Shown here: positions 16,561 through 23,995 of the stretch, piece by piece
Layout of the letters: each line of letters starts with the position of its first letter
Position numbering within the stretch: position 1 is the first letter of the stretch
Position numbers and translations under genes: made by a program
Source of the DNA: Litoribacterium kuwaitense
Lineage (GTDB): Bacteria; Bacillota; Bacilli; Bacillales; DSM-28697
Length of the DNA stretch: 36,462 bases
Direction: 5' to 3'
Assembly (NCBI RefSeq): GCF_011058155.1
Contig: NZ_JAALFC010000034.1
Span: 1 to 36,462, forward strand
The notes under the pieces: model-generated
What the model was told of the DNA's origin: nothing
Databases searched by the model: none
Seen by the model: only the letters and a program-made list of their open reading frames with translations

Positions 16561-17439
16561 TTATTTAAAAATAGCCGCTAGGTGATCGCGTGATTTTTTA
16601 ATACCTTGCATTTCCTTTTCAAGCGTTCCCCAATAACGATGATCTTCCAGTTCAATGCTGATCGGACCTGTGTATCCTGCCTTTTCAAGACGAACAGCCA
16701 CACGATCCCATGCAATTGAGCCTTCCCCTGGAATCGTATATCGCCAAGAGCCTTCGGAAAAATCGTAGGAAGGACCAAAAGTTGCTGGCAAATGCCCATG
16801 TAAATATGTTTCTTCTGGTAGCAGCTCCGTATCTTTGCCGTGACAATAAACTATTCGCTCTTTAAATTCCTCTAACACGCGCAGGTAATCGATACCGAGG
16901 CGAACGAGGTGGGAAGGATCATAATTTAAGCCAAAGTGCTCTGATGGAACCGCTTCAAACATCGCGCGCATCGTTTCCGGTGTGCAGCCGAGCGTCGGGT
17001 ATGTCGGAGCTGGTCCAGGATAGCCTTCCATTGCCAGATAAACATCGTGCTTTTCCGCTAAACGAACGACTTCTGGGAAGGACGCTTGAAACGCTTCGAA
17101 GCTTTCTTTTCTAGATTGATTAGCATCCGGTGGCATAAGGCACATGAAAATAACCTGTGCCCCATTTTCGTTAAATCTTTTAAAATCTTTATCTAACTCA
17201 ACGAGGGCTTTTTCAATCGCTTTTTCATCTCGGGCTAAAAAAGGGCTTGAGCCGAGCAAATACTTACCGTCAATAGACCCTGGCCGAACGCCAGCTTTAT
17301 CTAACGAAGCTCTAATGTCAGCATTTAAATCCGGAAGATCTAAGACGTCGATTCCGACCGATGCCGCCCACTCTGCCGTTTTTTCAATCCCTAATTCCCC
17401 AATATGCGGAGAGAGTCGCATACCAATATCAAAGTTCAT
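16561..17439 (-). CDS. TIM-barrel sugar (phosphate) isomerase/epimerase, AP-endonuclease-2 family
   Basis: 292 residues of the xylose-isomerase-like TIM-barrel superfamily that includes IolE, IolH, tagatose 3-epimerases and EndoIV-like proteins. Likely metal ligands are E138 (AMEGYPG), D174 with H177 (NYDPSHL), H200 (YCHGKD) and E263 (SIELEDHRYW). In gene clusters with Gfo/Idh/MocA enzymes such proteins act on keto-sugar intermediates, as isomerases, epimerases or 3-keto-glycoside lyases/hydrolases, so a role downstream of the two adjacent dehydrogenases is a reasonable inference. ATG 17439 is preferred because GGGGATTG stands upstream; the longer frame to 17487 overlaps the end of the preceding gene. 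Confidence 0.82.
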   Translation of the reverse strand: MNFDIGMRLSPHIGELGIEKTAEWAASVGIDVLDLPDLNADIRASLDKAGVRPGSIDGKYLLGSSPFLARDEKAIEKALVELDKDFKRFNENGAQVIFMCLMPPDANQSRKESFEAFQASFPEVVRLAEKHDVYLAMEGYPGPAPTYPTLGCTPETMRAMFEAVPSEHFGLNYDPSHLVRLGIDYLRVLEEFKERIVYCHGKDTELLPEETYLHGHLPATFGPSYDFSEGSWRYTIPGEGSIAWDRVAVRLEKAGYTGPISIELEDHRYWGTLEKEMQGIKKSRDHLAAIFK

Positions 17440-17452
17440 TGCAATCCCCTTT

Positions 17453-18421
17453 TTACGCTTTAATTGGCTCATATCCTGTATGAGCATAAATATCTTCTGT
17501 CAGTCGCACAACCTTTTCTGCAAACGTACCTGGGACGACGACTTCATGCTTGCCTAATATGGCATCAATAAAGCTTTTGTCCGCATTTGTCGTTTGCACT
17601 GGCAAATCAGGAGTAATCGGCTCCTGACCCGGGTAGCACAGACGGACTTTACCATCATTCAGCGTAATCGCCCCCTGCTCCCCACAGAACATAAATCGCT
17701 CTTCCCACGTCGGTGCATGACCGATAACTGTAAGATTTGCCAGCGGGCCTTCTGTGAAACGGATCGACACTTGCGTATCTATTTCTACAGGCGCTCCTTG
17801 TTTGCTGATATGGCCTTGAATGGATTCCGGCGTCATCCCGGTCGTCCAGAGAAGGGCATCGATCAGATGACTTCCTGAATCCATTAACATGCCACCGCCT
17901 GACAAAGCAGGGTTTTGACGCCATGTGCCGGCGCTTCCGTCACGCCAGCCTTGATAAAGCGACGCCGATACTGACGTTAACGCACCAATCGTTCCGTCCG
18001 AAAGAGCCGTTTTAATATATTGAAAGACTGGCATAAAATGACGCTGATAGGATACTTGCAATACTTTTTGTTTTTGTTCAGCTTCGGCAATTAATGCCGC
18101 GGCTTCTTTCGAAGAGCACGTCATCGGCTTTTCAAGCATGACATGACAATCATATTGTAAAGCCTGCATCGCCTGAGAAAAATGAAGCGTATGTGGCGAA
18201 CAGATCAGGACAGCATCAACGACTTGCGCCTTAAGCATATCTTCATAACGATCAAAAGTAACTGCTTCTGAAAGCTCTGGAAAACGCTTGATCACTTTCA
18301 TTCGGTTCTCTTCATTTGGATCACATAGCGCTGTAACCTTCACAGTATCTAATTCAGACAGCTGTTGAAAATGCAAATGTGAAATGCCTCCTGTGCCTGC
18401 AACGCCCAATCGAATGGTCAT
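17453..18421 (-). CDS. Gfo/Idh/MocA-family NAD(P)-dependent dehydrogenase 3
   Basis: 322 residues from ATG 18421 (MTIRLGVAGTGGISHLH). It has the Rossmann GxGGIS motif, EKP at 97-99 (LEKPMTC) and the D181-x-x-x-H185 pair in MLMDSGSHLIDALLW, the full catalytic set of the family. An ATG three codons upstream (18430) is also in frame but lies only two bases from AAAGGGG, so 18421 is preferred. It sits 16 bases downstream of dehydrogenase 4 and 13 bases upstream of the isomerase gene, forming one operon. Substrate unknown; together with dehydrogenase 4 it may perform coupled oxidation and reduction. Confidence 0.87.
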   Translation of the reverse strand: MTIRLGVAGTGGISHLHFQQLSELDTVKVTALCDPNEENRMKVIKRFPELSEAVTFDRYEDMLKAQVVDAVLICSPHTLHFSQAMQALQYDCHVMLEKPMTCSSKEAAALIAEAEQKQKVLQVSYQRHFMPVFQYIKTALSDGTIGALTSVSASLYQGWRDGSAGTWRQNPALSGGGMLMDSGSHLIDALLWTTGMTPESIQGHISKQGAPVEIDTQVSIRFTEGPLANLTVIGHAPTWEERFMFCGEQGAITLNDGKVRLCYPGQEPITPDLPVQTTNADKSFIDAILGKHEVVVPGTFAEKVVRLTEDIYAHTGYEPIKA

Positions 18422-18437
18422 ACGCTTCATCGCCCCT

Positions 18438-19526
18438 TTACATATCTTTTGGCAAAACGATGTCGACCTCTCGCTGTTGATCTGCAGAACGTAAAATCCC
18501 GTCAATAATCGCTTGGTTACGAATAATCTCTTTCGTCGGGATAGGTGCTTCTTTTCCTTCTTTCACTGCTACAGCAAAATCTCTCACTTTTTCATAGAAA
18601 ATGTCTAGTCCGTGGTTAATAACAGGAACAGCCGACTCCGTATGATGCCCGAGCAAATCATGATATATCGTCATCGAACCGATGCCGCCATCCCAAACGC
18701 CGCTCCAAGGTCCTTGACCAGCAGGCTGAACCTTTAAGCCTGCATCAGTTCCTAGGAATAGGCCTGCGCCGAGGCTGTCCATATGCATCGCCCAAGAAAT
18801 CTTAAAGTTAAGTACTTGACCTGTCTCAAAACGAATTAACGCTACACCAAAATCTTCCACTTCAAACTGATCGGCTTGTGGGTGATACTTCGGGTTTGTC
18901 CCAAAGTGATTAGAACCATAAGCAGAAACAGTCACCGGCTTTGGATAACCGAGTGCATTTAACGCGAAGTCAAGCGAGTAGCATCCAATATCAGCTAGAG
19001 CGCCGGCGCCCGCTAAATCTTTACGGATAAATGTACCACCTGGCATACCGCGACGACGTCCGCCACCTGTTTCCACGTAATACACGTGCCCGAGCTCTCC
19101 TGATTGTACAATACGATTTAACTCTTTCATGTTTGGATCATAACGAGGCTGAAATCCGATTGTTAATATCAATCCTGTTTCTCGTTCTACTTCAACCATT
19201 TCGATGGCTTGCTCTAATGTCACGCTCATTGGCTTCTCTACAAGCACATGCTTACCCGCTCTAAGCGCATCAATAGTCGTTTGATGGTGTGCAACATTTG
19301 GCGTACAAATACTAACACCATCAAGCTCTTCTTCCAATAGAGCTTCATGACCTGTAAACGCTTTCGCACCCTGGAGGTCATGCTGTTTAATAAATTCTTC
19401 AGCTTTTCCTTCAATAACGTCTGTTACAGCGACAATCTCAACATCAGACATTTTCTTGTATGCATTGACGTGTGCGCCCGCGATACCACCACTACCGATA
19501 ATACCTATTTTAATTGTGTCACTCAT
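18438..19526 (-). CDS. Gfo/Idh/MocA-family NAD(P)-dependent dehydrogenase 4
   Basis: 362 residues from ATG 19526, which has AAGGAG upstream; the longer frame to 19562 has no site. The Rossmann start is IKIGIIGSGGIAGAH and the signature is VEKPMSV (EKP 97-99). The catalytic region reads GALADIGCYSLDFALN, with D179 and Tyr183 where many relatives have His. An unusual GGGRRRGMPGG segment at about 154-164 is likely a substrate loop. First gene of the operon with dehydrogenase 3 and the TIM-barrel isomerase, served by a good sigma-A promoter. Confidence 0.87.
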   Translation of the reverse strand: MSDTIKIGIIGSGGIAGAHVNAYKKMSDVEIVAVTDVIEGKAEEFIKQHDLQGAKAFTGHEALLEEELDGVSICTPNVAHHQTTIDALRAGKHVLVEKPMSVTLEQAIEMVEVERETGLILTIGFQPRYDPNMKELNRIVQSGELGHVYYVETGGGRRRGMPGGTFIRKDLAGAGALADIGCYSLDFALNALGYPKPVTVSAYGSNHFGTNPKYHPQADQFEVEDFGVALIRFETGQVLNFKISWAMHMDSLGAGLFLGTDAGLKVQPAGQGPWSGVWDGGIGSMTIYHDLLGHHTESAVPVINHGLDIFYEKVRDFAVAVKEGKEAPIPTKEIIRNQAIIDGILRSADQQREVDIVLPKDM

Positions 19527-19568
19527 ACGATTGCTCCTTAAAAATGAATTTTTAGAAAACACAAATCA

Positions 19569-19581
19569 ATATGGAACATAT
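19569..19581 (-). promoter_or_regulatory. palindrome in the leader of the dehydrogenase operon
   Basis: ATATG and CATAT arms with a 3-base centre, between the promoter and the start of dehydrogenase 4. Candidate operator for the neighbouring GntR-type regulator. Confidence 0.35.
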
Positions 19582-19602
19582 CAACTCAATTTCAACAACT
19601 AA

Positions 19603-19631
19603 ACTATAAGGTATATCAAGTATATCGTCAA
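19603..19631 (-). promoter_or_regulatory. sigma-A promoter of the dehydrogenase-isomerase operon
   Basis: On the minus strand TTGACG (19631-19626) and TATAGT (19608-19603) with a 17-base spacer. The spacer holds two copies of GATATAC nine bases apart, a possible regulator site. The -35 box overlaps the stop codon of the GntR-type regulator gene. Confidence 0.7.
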
Positions 19632-20746
19632 GAAGTATTTCCCCCATCAAACGCGAGGTTTTTTGTAGATTTCCCTTCAATAAGCGTATATGGAGATAAG
19701 AATTGAAACGCTTCCATCTTCTCTCCTTCAATCAATTGATATAACAACTCAACAGCTGTTTTTGCCATCGTCGCCTCATCTTGTTGGATATGAGTCACCG
19801 ATGGTTCTCCATCAACATATGAAGACTTTGGGTAGTCAAAGCATATGCGCGGCTTGTCTAACTCTTCTTGATTCGCCAACCATTCTGCTACGACAAGCTC
19901 AACCCCGTGCTCACTTGAAATATATGCATCTCCCTCTACTTCATTCAATTTTTCAAGTAATTGCTCTGCATTGTGATAATGGTCTCCTTCAATAACCATC
20001 TGCTCTGCATTTGCTATTCCAAATTCTGCACACGCAGCTAAATAGCCCGCTAATCGTTGTTCCAAGGAAGCTGTTCCACGCGTAGGTGGTGTGACAAAAA
20101 CGATCCGACGAAGCCCTCTTTCGAATAAATAGGCAACGGTTTCCTTCGCAGCCGCGAAGTTATCTGTATAAACACCTGGGATCGGGAGTCCAGGAAGATG
20201 TCGGTCAATAAAGACGATAGGAAACTGTTCAAGACTCAATCGAATAATCGGTTCATTATAATGCTGTCCGTTTACTGGCGTCATTAAAAGACCATCGACG
20301 CCTGCATCTAACGTTCGCTGAATAACAGCTGCTTCCTCCGCCAAAGACCCGTCAGTAGAAGCGATTAACACGACATCTCCACGCTGACGTACACTTTTTT
20401 CGACAAGCCGCAAAATTTCCAACCCATATGTATTGGCTACCCCTGGAACAACCATGCCAATTTTTCGGATAGGACGAGGGCTCGCATCCTTCTCCTCTGT
20501 CACATCAACAGGCTGGTCCTCTGCCAGTTGATTCTGCCATGCTACGTAAGAGCCTTTGCCTCTTTTTCGCACAATGACTTGTTGCTGCGCTAGCATATCT
20601 AATGCCCTCTTCGTCGTAATCCGACTGACATTAAAGGCTTCTGCTAATTCGATTTCCGACGGCACGCGGTCACCTGCCTGATAGAAGCCCAATTGGATTT
20701 GCGAGAGAATGCTATTATATATTTTCAAATACAAGGGCTCTTTCAT
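19628..20746 (-). CDS. GntR/LacI-hybrid transcriptional regulator (AraR-like)
   Basis: 372 residues combining an N-terminal GntR winged helix (about 4-70: DRVPSEIELAEAFNVSRITT, then KRALDMLAQQQ) with a LacI-type periplasmic-binding sensor (about 95-360: KIGMVVPGVANTYGLEILR, GVDGLLMTPVN, FPIVFIDR). This is the architecture of AraR of Bacillus, a sugar-responsive repressor. The arabinose genes that AraR controls are absent here, so its likely targets are the adjacent dehydrogenase-isomerase operon, whose promoter overlaps this gene's end, and perhaps its own transcript. The ligand is unknown. A GAGG sits about 10 bases before ATG 20746. Confidence 0.88.
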   Translation of the reverse strand: MKEPLYLKIYNSILSQIQLGFYQAGDRVPSEIELAEAFNVSRITTKRALDMLAQQQVIVRKRGKGSYVAWQNQLAEDQPVDVTEEKDASPRPIRKIGMVVPGVANTYGLEILRLVEKSVRQRGDVVLIASTDGSLAEEAAVIQRTLDAGVDGLLMTPVNGQHYNEPIIRLSLEQFPIVFIDRHLPGLPIPGVYTDNFAAAKETVAYLFERGLRRIVFVTPPTRGTASLEQRLAGYLAACAEFGIANAEQMVIEGDHYHNAEQLLEKLNEVEGDAYISSEHGVELVVAEWLANQEELDKPRICFDYPKSSYVDGEPSVTHIQQDEATMAKTAVELLYQLIEGEKMEAFQFLSPYTLIEGKSTKNLAFDGGNTS

Positions 20747-20787
20747 CGGCGTTCTGACCTCACTTTATTTATAGTTATTATATTTAC

Positions 20788-21582
20788 TTAAGCTTTTTCA
20801 GCATAATGTGGAAAAGGTGCATCACCGATGATTCCACGTTGGATATCTTCTGCCATTTTTTTAATTTCGAGCCTTTCTATAGGCGAAGGCTGCTTTCCTA
20901 GACAGCTCGCACGGTCTAATGACTGAGATCGTTCAGAGACTTGAAGATGCACTTTGACTTTTGCGAGAATTTCACTGCCATTAGCATCTTGATCAACAAG
21001 CATAAAAGCATACGTTTTTTTAGAATAAATGGCTTGTAATTGTGAAACAAGCGCGTGAACCCCGTCTTCTGTCACTGATTGCTCACTGACGTAGGGCCAG
21101 CCTAAGACGTTCGCTGCATCTCGAACAATTCCTGTTGCTGCTTGAAAGGGCAATTGAATGAGAAACAACCTTGGTACATCAAGCACTAATGAGGCGGCCG
21201 TATCCTCTGTTCTTTCAATTCCGTCAATGATCACGTCTAAGGCGGAGCCATACCCCGGCCAATTCTTCTCCACCGGCTTCCCAGCCTCAAGAGGCGACTC
21301 GACAAAATACGCCACCACTTTAGAAGGGATATTTTCTTGAGCGATGGTCCGTTCCTTATCATTCATGGAATGGAGTACAATGATTTCGCTAATCGATTGA
21401 TCTTGAAAAAGTGTACCCCAACACTGTGCAGTCGGCTTTTTTAACCAACGAATGAACGATACCTTTGACATTACAGTTGATCGTTGGTCTGATAATGTTT
21501 GGGCAAGAAGCTTAAACGACTGCGAAACTTCACCAACAAGTATAACGACACAATGATGTTTATTTGTACGAGCTGTTTCCAT
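20788..21582 (-). CDS. protein of unknown function upstream of the GntR-type regulator
   Basis: 264 residues, no signal peptide and no membrane segment, mixed alpha/beta composition. I recognise no domain. The C-terminus (MAEDIQRGIIGDAPFPHYAE) looks conserved in style but I cannot place it. It lies 41 bases before the GntR/LacI-type regulator and probably shares its transcript, which would make it a regulator-linked sensor or accessory factor, but this is only inference. The start ATG 21582 has no convincing ribosome binding site; the true start may be internal or the gene may be poorly expressed. Confidence 0.6.
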   Translation of the reverse strand: METARTNKHHCVVILVGEVSQSFKLLAQTLSDQRSTVMSKVSFIRWLKKPTAQCWGTLFQDQSISEIIVLHSMNDKERTIAQENIPSKVVAYFVESPLEAGKPVEKNWPGYGSALDVIIDGIERTEDTAASLVLDVPRLFLIQLPFQAATGIVRDAANVLGWPYVSEQSVTEDGVHALVSQLQAIYSKKTYAFMLVDQDANGSEILAKVKVHLQVSERSQSLDRASCLGKQPSPIERLEIKKMAEDIQRGIIGDAPFPHYAEKA

Positions 21583-21904
21583 AGTTAATGCATCTTATGT
21601 AACTGGCCCATCCGCCCAAGATGCACGCCACCCCCTAAATCAATTTTCATTCAAAACAAATAAGGAAAAGCCTGCCTACAACAGGCAGGTCTTCAAAGTG
21701 CAGACAATGGCTTTACAAGCTTTGTAACACTCTTTTATTAGAGGTCACTAAACAATTCTCACATGCATAACCAAGCTTTAAAACGCCTTATGAAATCGAG
21801 CAAAAACACGGATACCTATTCACAAGAGGACAAATAGCGAGAGCAATGACGAACGCAAGCATTTGCCAGAGTCCCTAATCTCCTTGACAAAATCCAGTCC
21901 GTTT
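21583..21904. other. intergenic region between the unknown gene and the ROK kinase gene
   Basis: 322 bases containing the kinase terminator at 21667-21693 and nothing else I can identify. A promoter for the downstream gene and gntR should lie here or in 21583-21660, but no clear -35/-10 pair is visible. Confidence 0.4.
21667..21693 (-). terminator. hairpin downstream of the ROK kinase gene
   Basis: CCTGCC and GGCAGG stem with a 7-base loop; on the minus strand it is followed by a GCTTTTCC tract. It lies about 210 bases after the kinase stop codon. Confidence 0.55.
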
Positions 21905-22831
21905 TTATTGATTGGCTTTTTTTCCGTACAAAATAAGCGCTGCTGCCCCAATCACTCCTGAGTCTTGACTAAGTCCGGAAGGTACGATGACAGTTTCTCT
22001 TCCTCTAGGACCAAGTGCGCGCTCACTAACAAAAGCTTGAACTGCATCAAACAACGGTCGACCGACTTTCGTAACCCCACCGCCGATCACGATCTTTTCC
22101 GGATCTAAAATATTGATTAAGGAGACACAGCCGACACCGATTTTTTCAAAAATCATATTTACAAATTCCTGAAGCTGCTGGTCGCCTTCGTTTGCTCGTT
22201 GGAATACTTCCGCTGTCGTCACCGACTCACCGAGCAGCTTTGATGCGTGACGAGCAATCCCTGTCCCAGAAGCAATGTATTCGAAGCCGCCTTCGATTTC
22301 ACCTTCACGCGATCCAAACGAAGGATCAATCACCATATGACCAATGTCACCTGCATTGCCGCTCTTCCCGGTAATTAACTGGCCATTCGCATAAATACCA
22401 GCGCCAATTCCCGTAGACACAGTCATGTATATAAAATTGTCGTTATCCTGCGCAGCTCCTACCCATTTTTCAGCCAATGTCGCAGCATTTGCATCATTTT
22501 CTAACGTGACAGGCACCGCAAAATGCTCTTTAAAACGTCCCGTCACTTCGATATCTCTCCACGCTGTTAAGTTTGGCGGATTAATGATCTTGCCTTCTCT
22601 TGAATCAAGAGGTCCCGGCGCCCCAATACCAATCCCACTTAACGCTTCAGCTGTTTTCCCTAACCCTTCCAACAAATGATGAATGGTCTGTGCCATGCGA
22701 TCAATCATTTCATAAGGGGACACACTTTGATCAGTAGGAAGCACTTCCTTAGCTAATAAAGCCCCTTTGTCATCAACAATACCAATGGCAGTTTTTGTCC
22801 CGCCAATATCTACTCCTGCTGCGACGTTCAT
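21905..22831 (-). CDS. ROK-family sugar kinase (glucokinase-like) without the zinc cysteines
   Basis: 308 residues from ATG 22831 (AGGAAGG nine bases upstream; an ATG at 22840 is also possible). The N-terminal ATP motif is DIGGTKTAIG, and the catalytic Asp is D113 in LENDANAA. The sugar-site GHMVID is present, preceded by GD rather than the usual GE. In nearly all ROK kinases a CxCGxxGCxE zinc motif follows; here the segment reads SREGEIEGGFEYIASG, with the Glu kept but every Cys lost. The fold and catalytic Asp support a hexose or hexosamine kinase; metal-free stabilisation of this loop is inferred. No ROK DNA-binding domain, so it is an enzyme, not a repressor. It lies upstream of the sugar island and may serve it. 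Confidence 0.85.
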   Translation of the reverse strand: MNVAAGVDIGGTKTAIGIVDDKGALLAKEVLPTDQSVSPYEMIDRMAQTIHHLLEGLGKTAEALSGIGIGAPGPLDSREGKIINPPNLTAWRDIEVTGRFKEHFAVPVTLENDANAATLAEKWVGAAQDNDNFIYMTVSTGIGAGIYANGQLITGKSGNAGDIGHMVIDPSFGSREGEIEGGFEYIASGTGIARHASKLLGESVTTAEVFQRANEGDQQLQEFVNMIFEKIGVGCVSLINILDPEKIVIGGGVTKVGRPLFDAVQAFVSERALGPRGRETVIVPSGLSQDSGVIGAAALILYGKKANQ

Positions 22832-22968
22832 GTCTGTCATCCTTCCTCATTTCCTTTGATCTTCATTTATTTTACCAAAAGGAAGGGATGAGTTCTACGT
22901 CATTCAGCTTAGGTAAACATAAAATCATCCGTTTTCGAGAACAATCACATTAAAAAGGAGAATGATTT

Positions 22969-23220
22969 GTGTATCTTTCAAAGGAAGAGCAAGCTGCACT
23001 TAGTAAAGCCATTGACGATTTAAACGCTGGACTCGATACGTTTATCGAGCTTTATAATGATTCAGAAGAACAAGCACATTTTATGATTCCAAATGACGAC
23101 GTTCGCCAATTGTATAAGCAAGCCATTCATTATGACGACCGCAATAGCGTCGATTACAAATTAAACCGCGTGCTCACAGAAGTGTTAAAGGCATTACTCC
23201 CAGACAAACCCGAAGCGTGA
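22969..23220 (+). CDS. small acidic protein of unknown function
   Basis: 83 residues from a GTG start preceded by AAAAAGGAG. The protein is rich in Asp/Glu and predicted helical (EEQAALSKAIDDLNAGLDTF, VDYKLNRVLTEVLKALLP), without membrane segments or cysteines. I do not recognise the family. It is transcribed divergently from the ROK kinase gene, and the two probably share the 137-base gap for their promoters. Confidence 0.65.
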   Translation: MYLSKEEQAALSKAIDDLNAGLDTFIELYNDSEEQAHFMIPNDDVRQLYKQAIHYDDRNSVDYKLNRVLTEVLKALLPDKPEA

Positions 23221-23270
23221 GGCAAAAAAATAAAAACTCTGTCAGCCTATCGCCAACAAAGTTTTGTTCA

Positions 23271-23600
23271 TTATTTACGCATATGAAAATAAGCATTTAA
23301 TTGCCCACGAAGCATATCTTCCCGCACAGTTTCTTTTTTTGCTTCATTTTTCTCTTTTCTGATCATTTCTTGACGAATTTCAAACGTCTGCACCCCGTCC
23401 TCAATTTGGTTAGCAATGTCCATCAGCCGTTCCACATCATCAAAAGAATACTTACGCGATCCTCGTGCAGACCGTTCTGGAAAAATGAGCTTTCGTTCTT
23501 CATAATAACGAATCTGCCTTTCAGATAAGCCTGTCAACTCTTTAACGACGCCAATCGAGATCACCTTTCGTTCTCGATAGGACGTGGGCTCATTTCCCAT
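23271..23600 (-). CDS. tnrA: nitrogen regulator TnrA (MerR family)
   Basis: 109 residues, almost the length of B. subtilis TnrA (110). The MerR-type winged helix ([20 protein letters not shown], then [13 protein letters not shown] and [16 protein letters not shown]) is highly characteristic. The short C-terminal tail ([17 protein letters not shown]) matches the TnrA region bound by feedback-inhibited glutamine synthetase; GlnR has a longer tail and is encoded beside glnA. TnrA activates or represses nitrogen genes during nitrogen limitation. A perfect TnrA box and a -10 at the classic distance lie upstream, indicating autoactivation. Confidence 0.92.
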   Translation of the reverse strand: MGNEPTSYRERKVISIGVVKELTGLSERQIRYYEERKLIFPERSARGSRKYSFDDVERLMDIANQIEDGVQTFEIRQEMIRKEKNEAKKETVREDMLRGQLNAYFHMRK

Positions 23601-23634
23601 TCGACCTCACCTCTCGCCTTATCTTATTTGTTTA

Positions 23635-23640
23635 ATTATA
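23635..23640 (-). promoter_or_regulatory. -10 box of tnrA
   Basis: TATAAT on the minus strand without a good -35 box, as expected for an activator-dependent promoter. The TnrA box centre lies about 51 bases upstream of the inferred start of transcription. Confidence 0.6.
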
Positions 23641-23670
23641 TCGAATCATCATTTTAAGTATCGACTCCCT

Positions 23671-23687
23671 TGTAAGATAATCTAACA
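23671..23687 (-). promoter_or_regulatory. TnrA/GlnR box upstream of tnrA
   Basis: TGTTAGATTATCTTACA fits the consensus TGTNANAWWWTNTNACA at every defined position. Its spacing from the -10 box fits activation by TnrA. Confidence 0.85.
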
Positions 23688-23762
23688 TAAAAAAACACAA
23701 ATCAACTGCGAAGATGTAAGAAAATATATCGAAGTTTTTTCCAACGACCTTTATTTTTTCTA

Positions 23763-23791
23763 TTGACTTCTAATTTTCTACATAGTATACT
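23763..23791 (+). promoter_or_regulatory. sigma-A promoter of tRNA-Val
   Basis: TTGACT and TATACT with a 17-base spacer, ending 27 bases before the tRNA. Confidence 0.85.
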
Positions 23792-23818
23792 ATTTTTTGT
23801 CGAAACAAACCCAGATGT

Positions 23819-23891
23819 GATTCCGTAGCTCAGCTGGGAGAGCGCTACCTTGACAGGGTAGAGGTCGCTGGTTCGAGCCCAGTCGGAATCA
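23819..23891 (+). tRNA. tRNA-Val, anticodon GAC
   Basis: A complete cloverleaf: acceptor arms GATTCCG/CGGAATC, D-arm with GCTCAGCTGGGAGAGC, anticodon stem CTACC/GGTAG with loop TTGACAG (anticodon GAC, reads GUC/GUU), and T-arm with GGTTCGAGCCC. The 3' CCA is not encoded. It is a single-gene unit with its own promoter and terminator. Confidence 0.97.
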
Positions 23892-23894
23892 TCC

Positions 23895-23931
23895 AAAATA
23901 CCTCCTTGCATAAATTGCAAGGAGGTATTTT
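23895..23931 (+). terminator. terminator of tRNA-Val
   Basis: A perfect 16-bp stem (arm ACCTCCTTGCA with TGCAAGGAGGT at its core) with a 5-base loop, ending in TATTTTCTGTTT. The arms begin four bases after the tRNA. Confidence 0.9.
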
Positions 23932-23995
23932 CTGTTTCAAATTCATTTATAAATTCAATTTCCTTTGGAATCGCCAAGTTCGTTTCTCAACAAAA

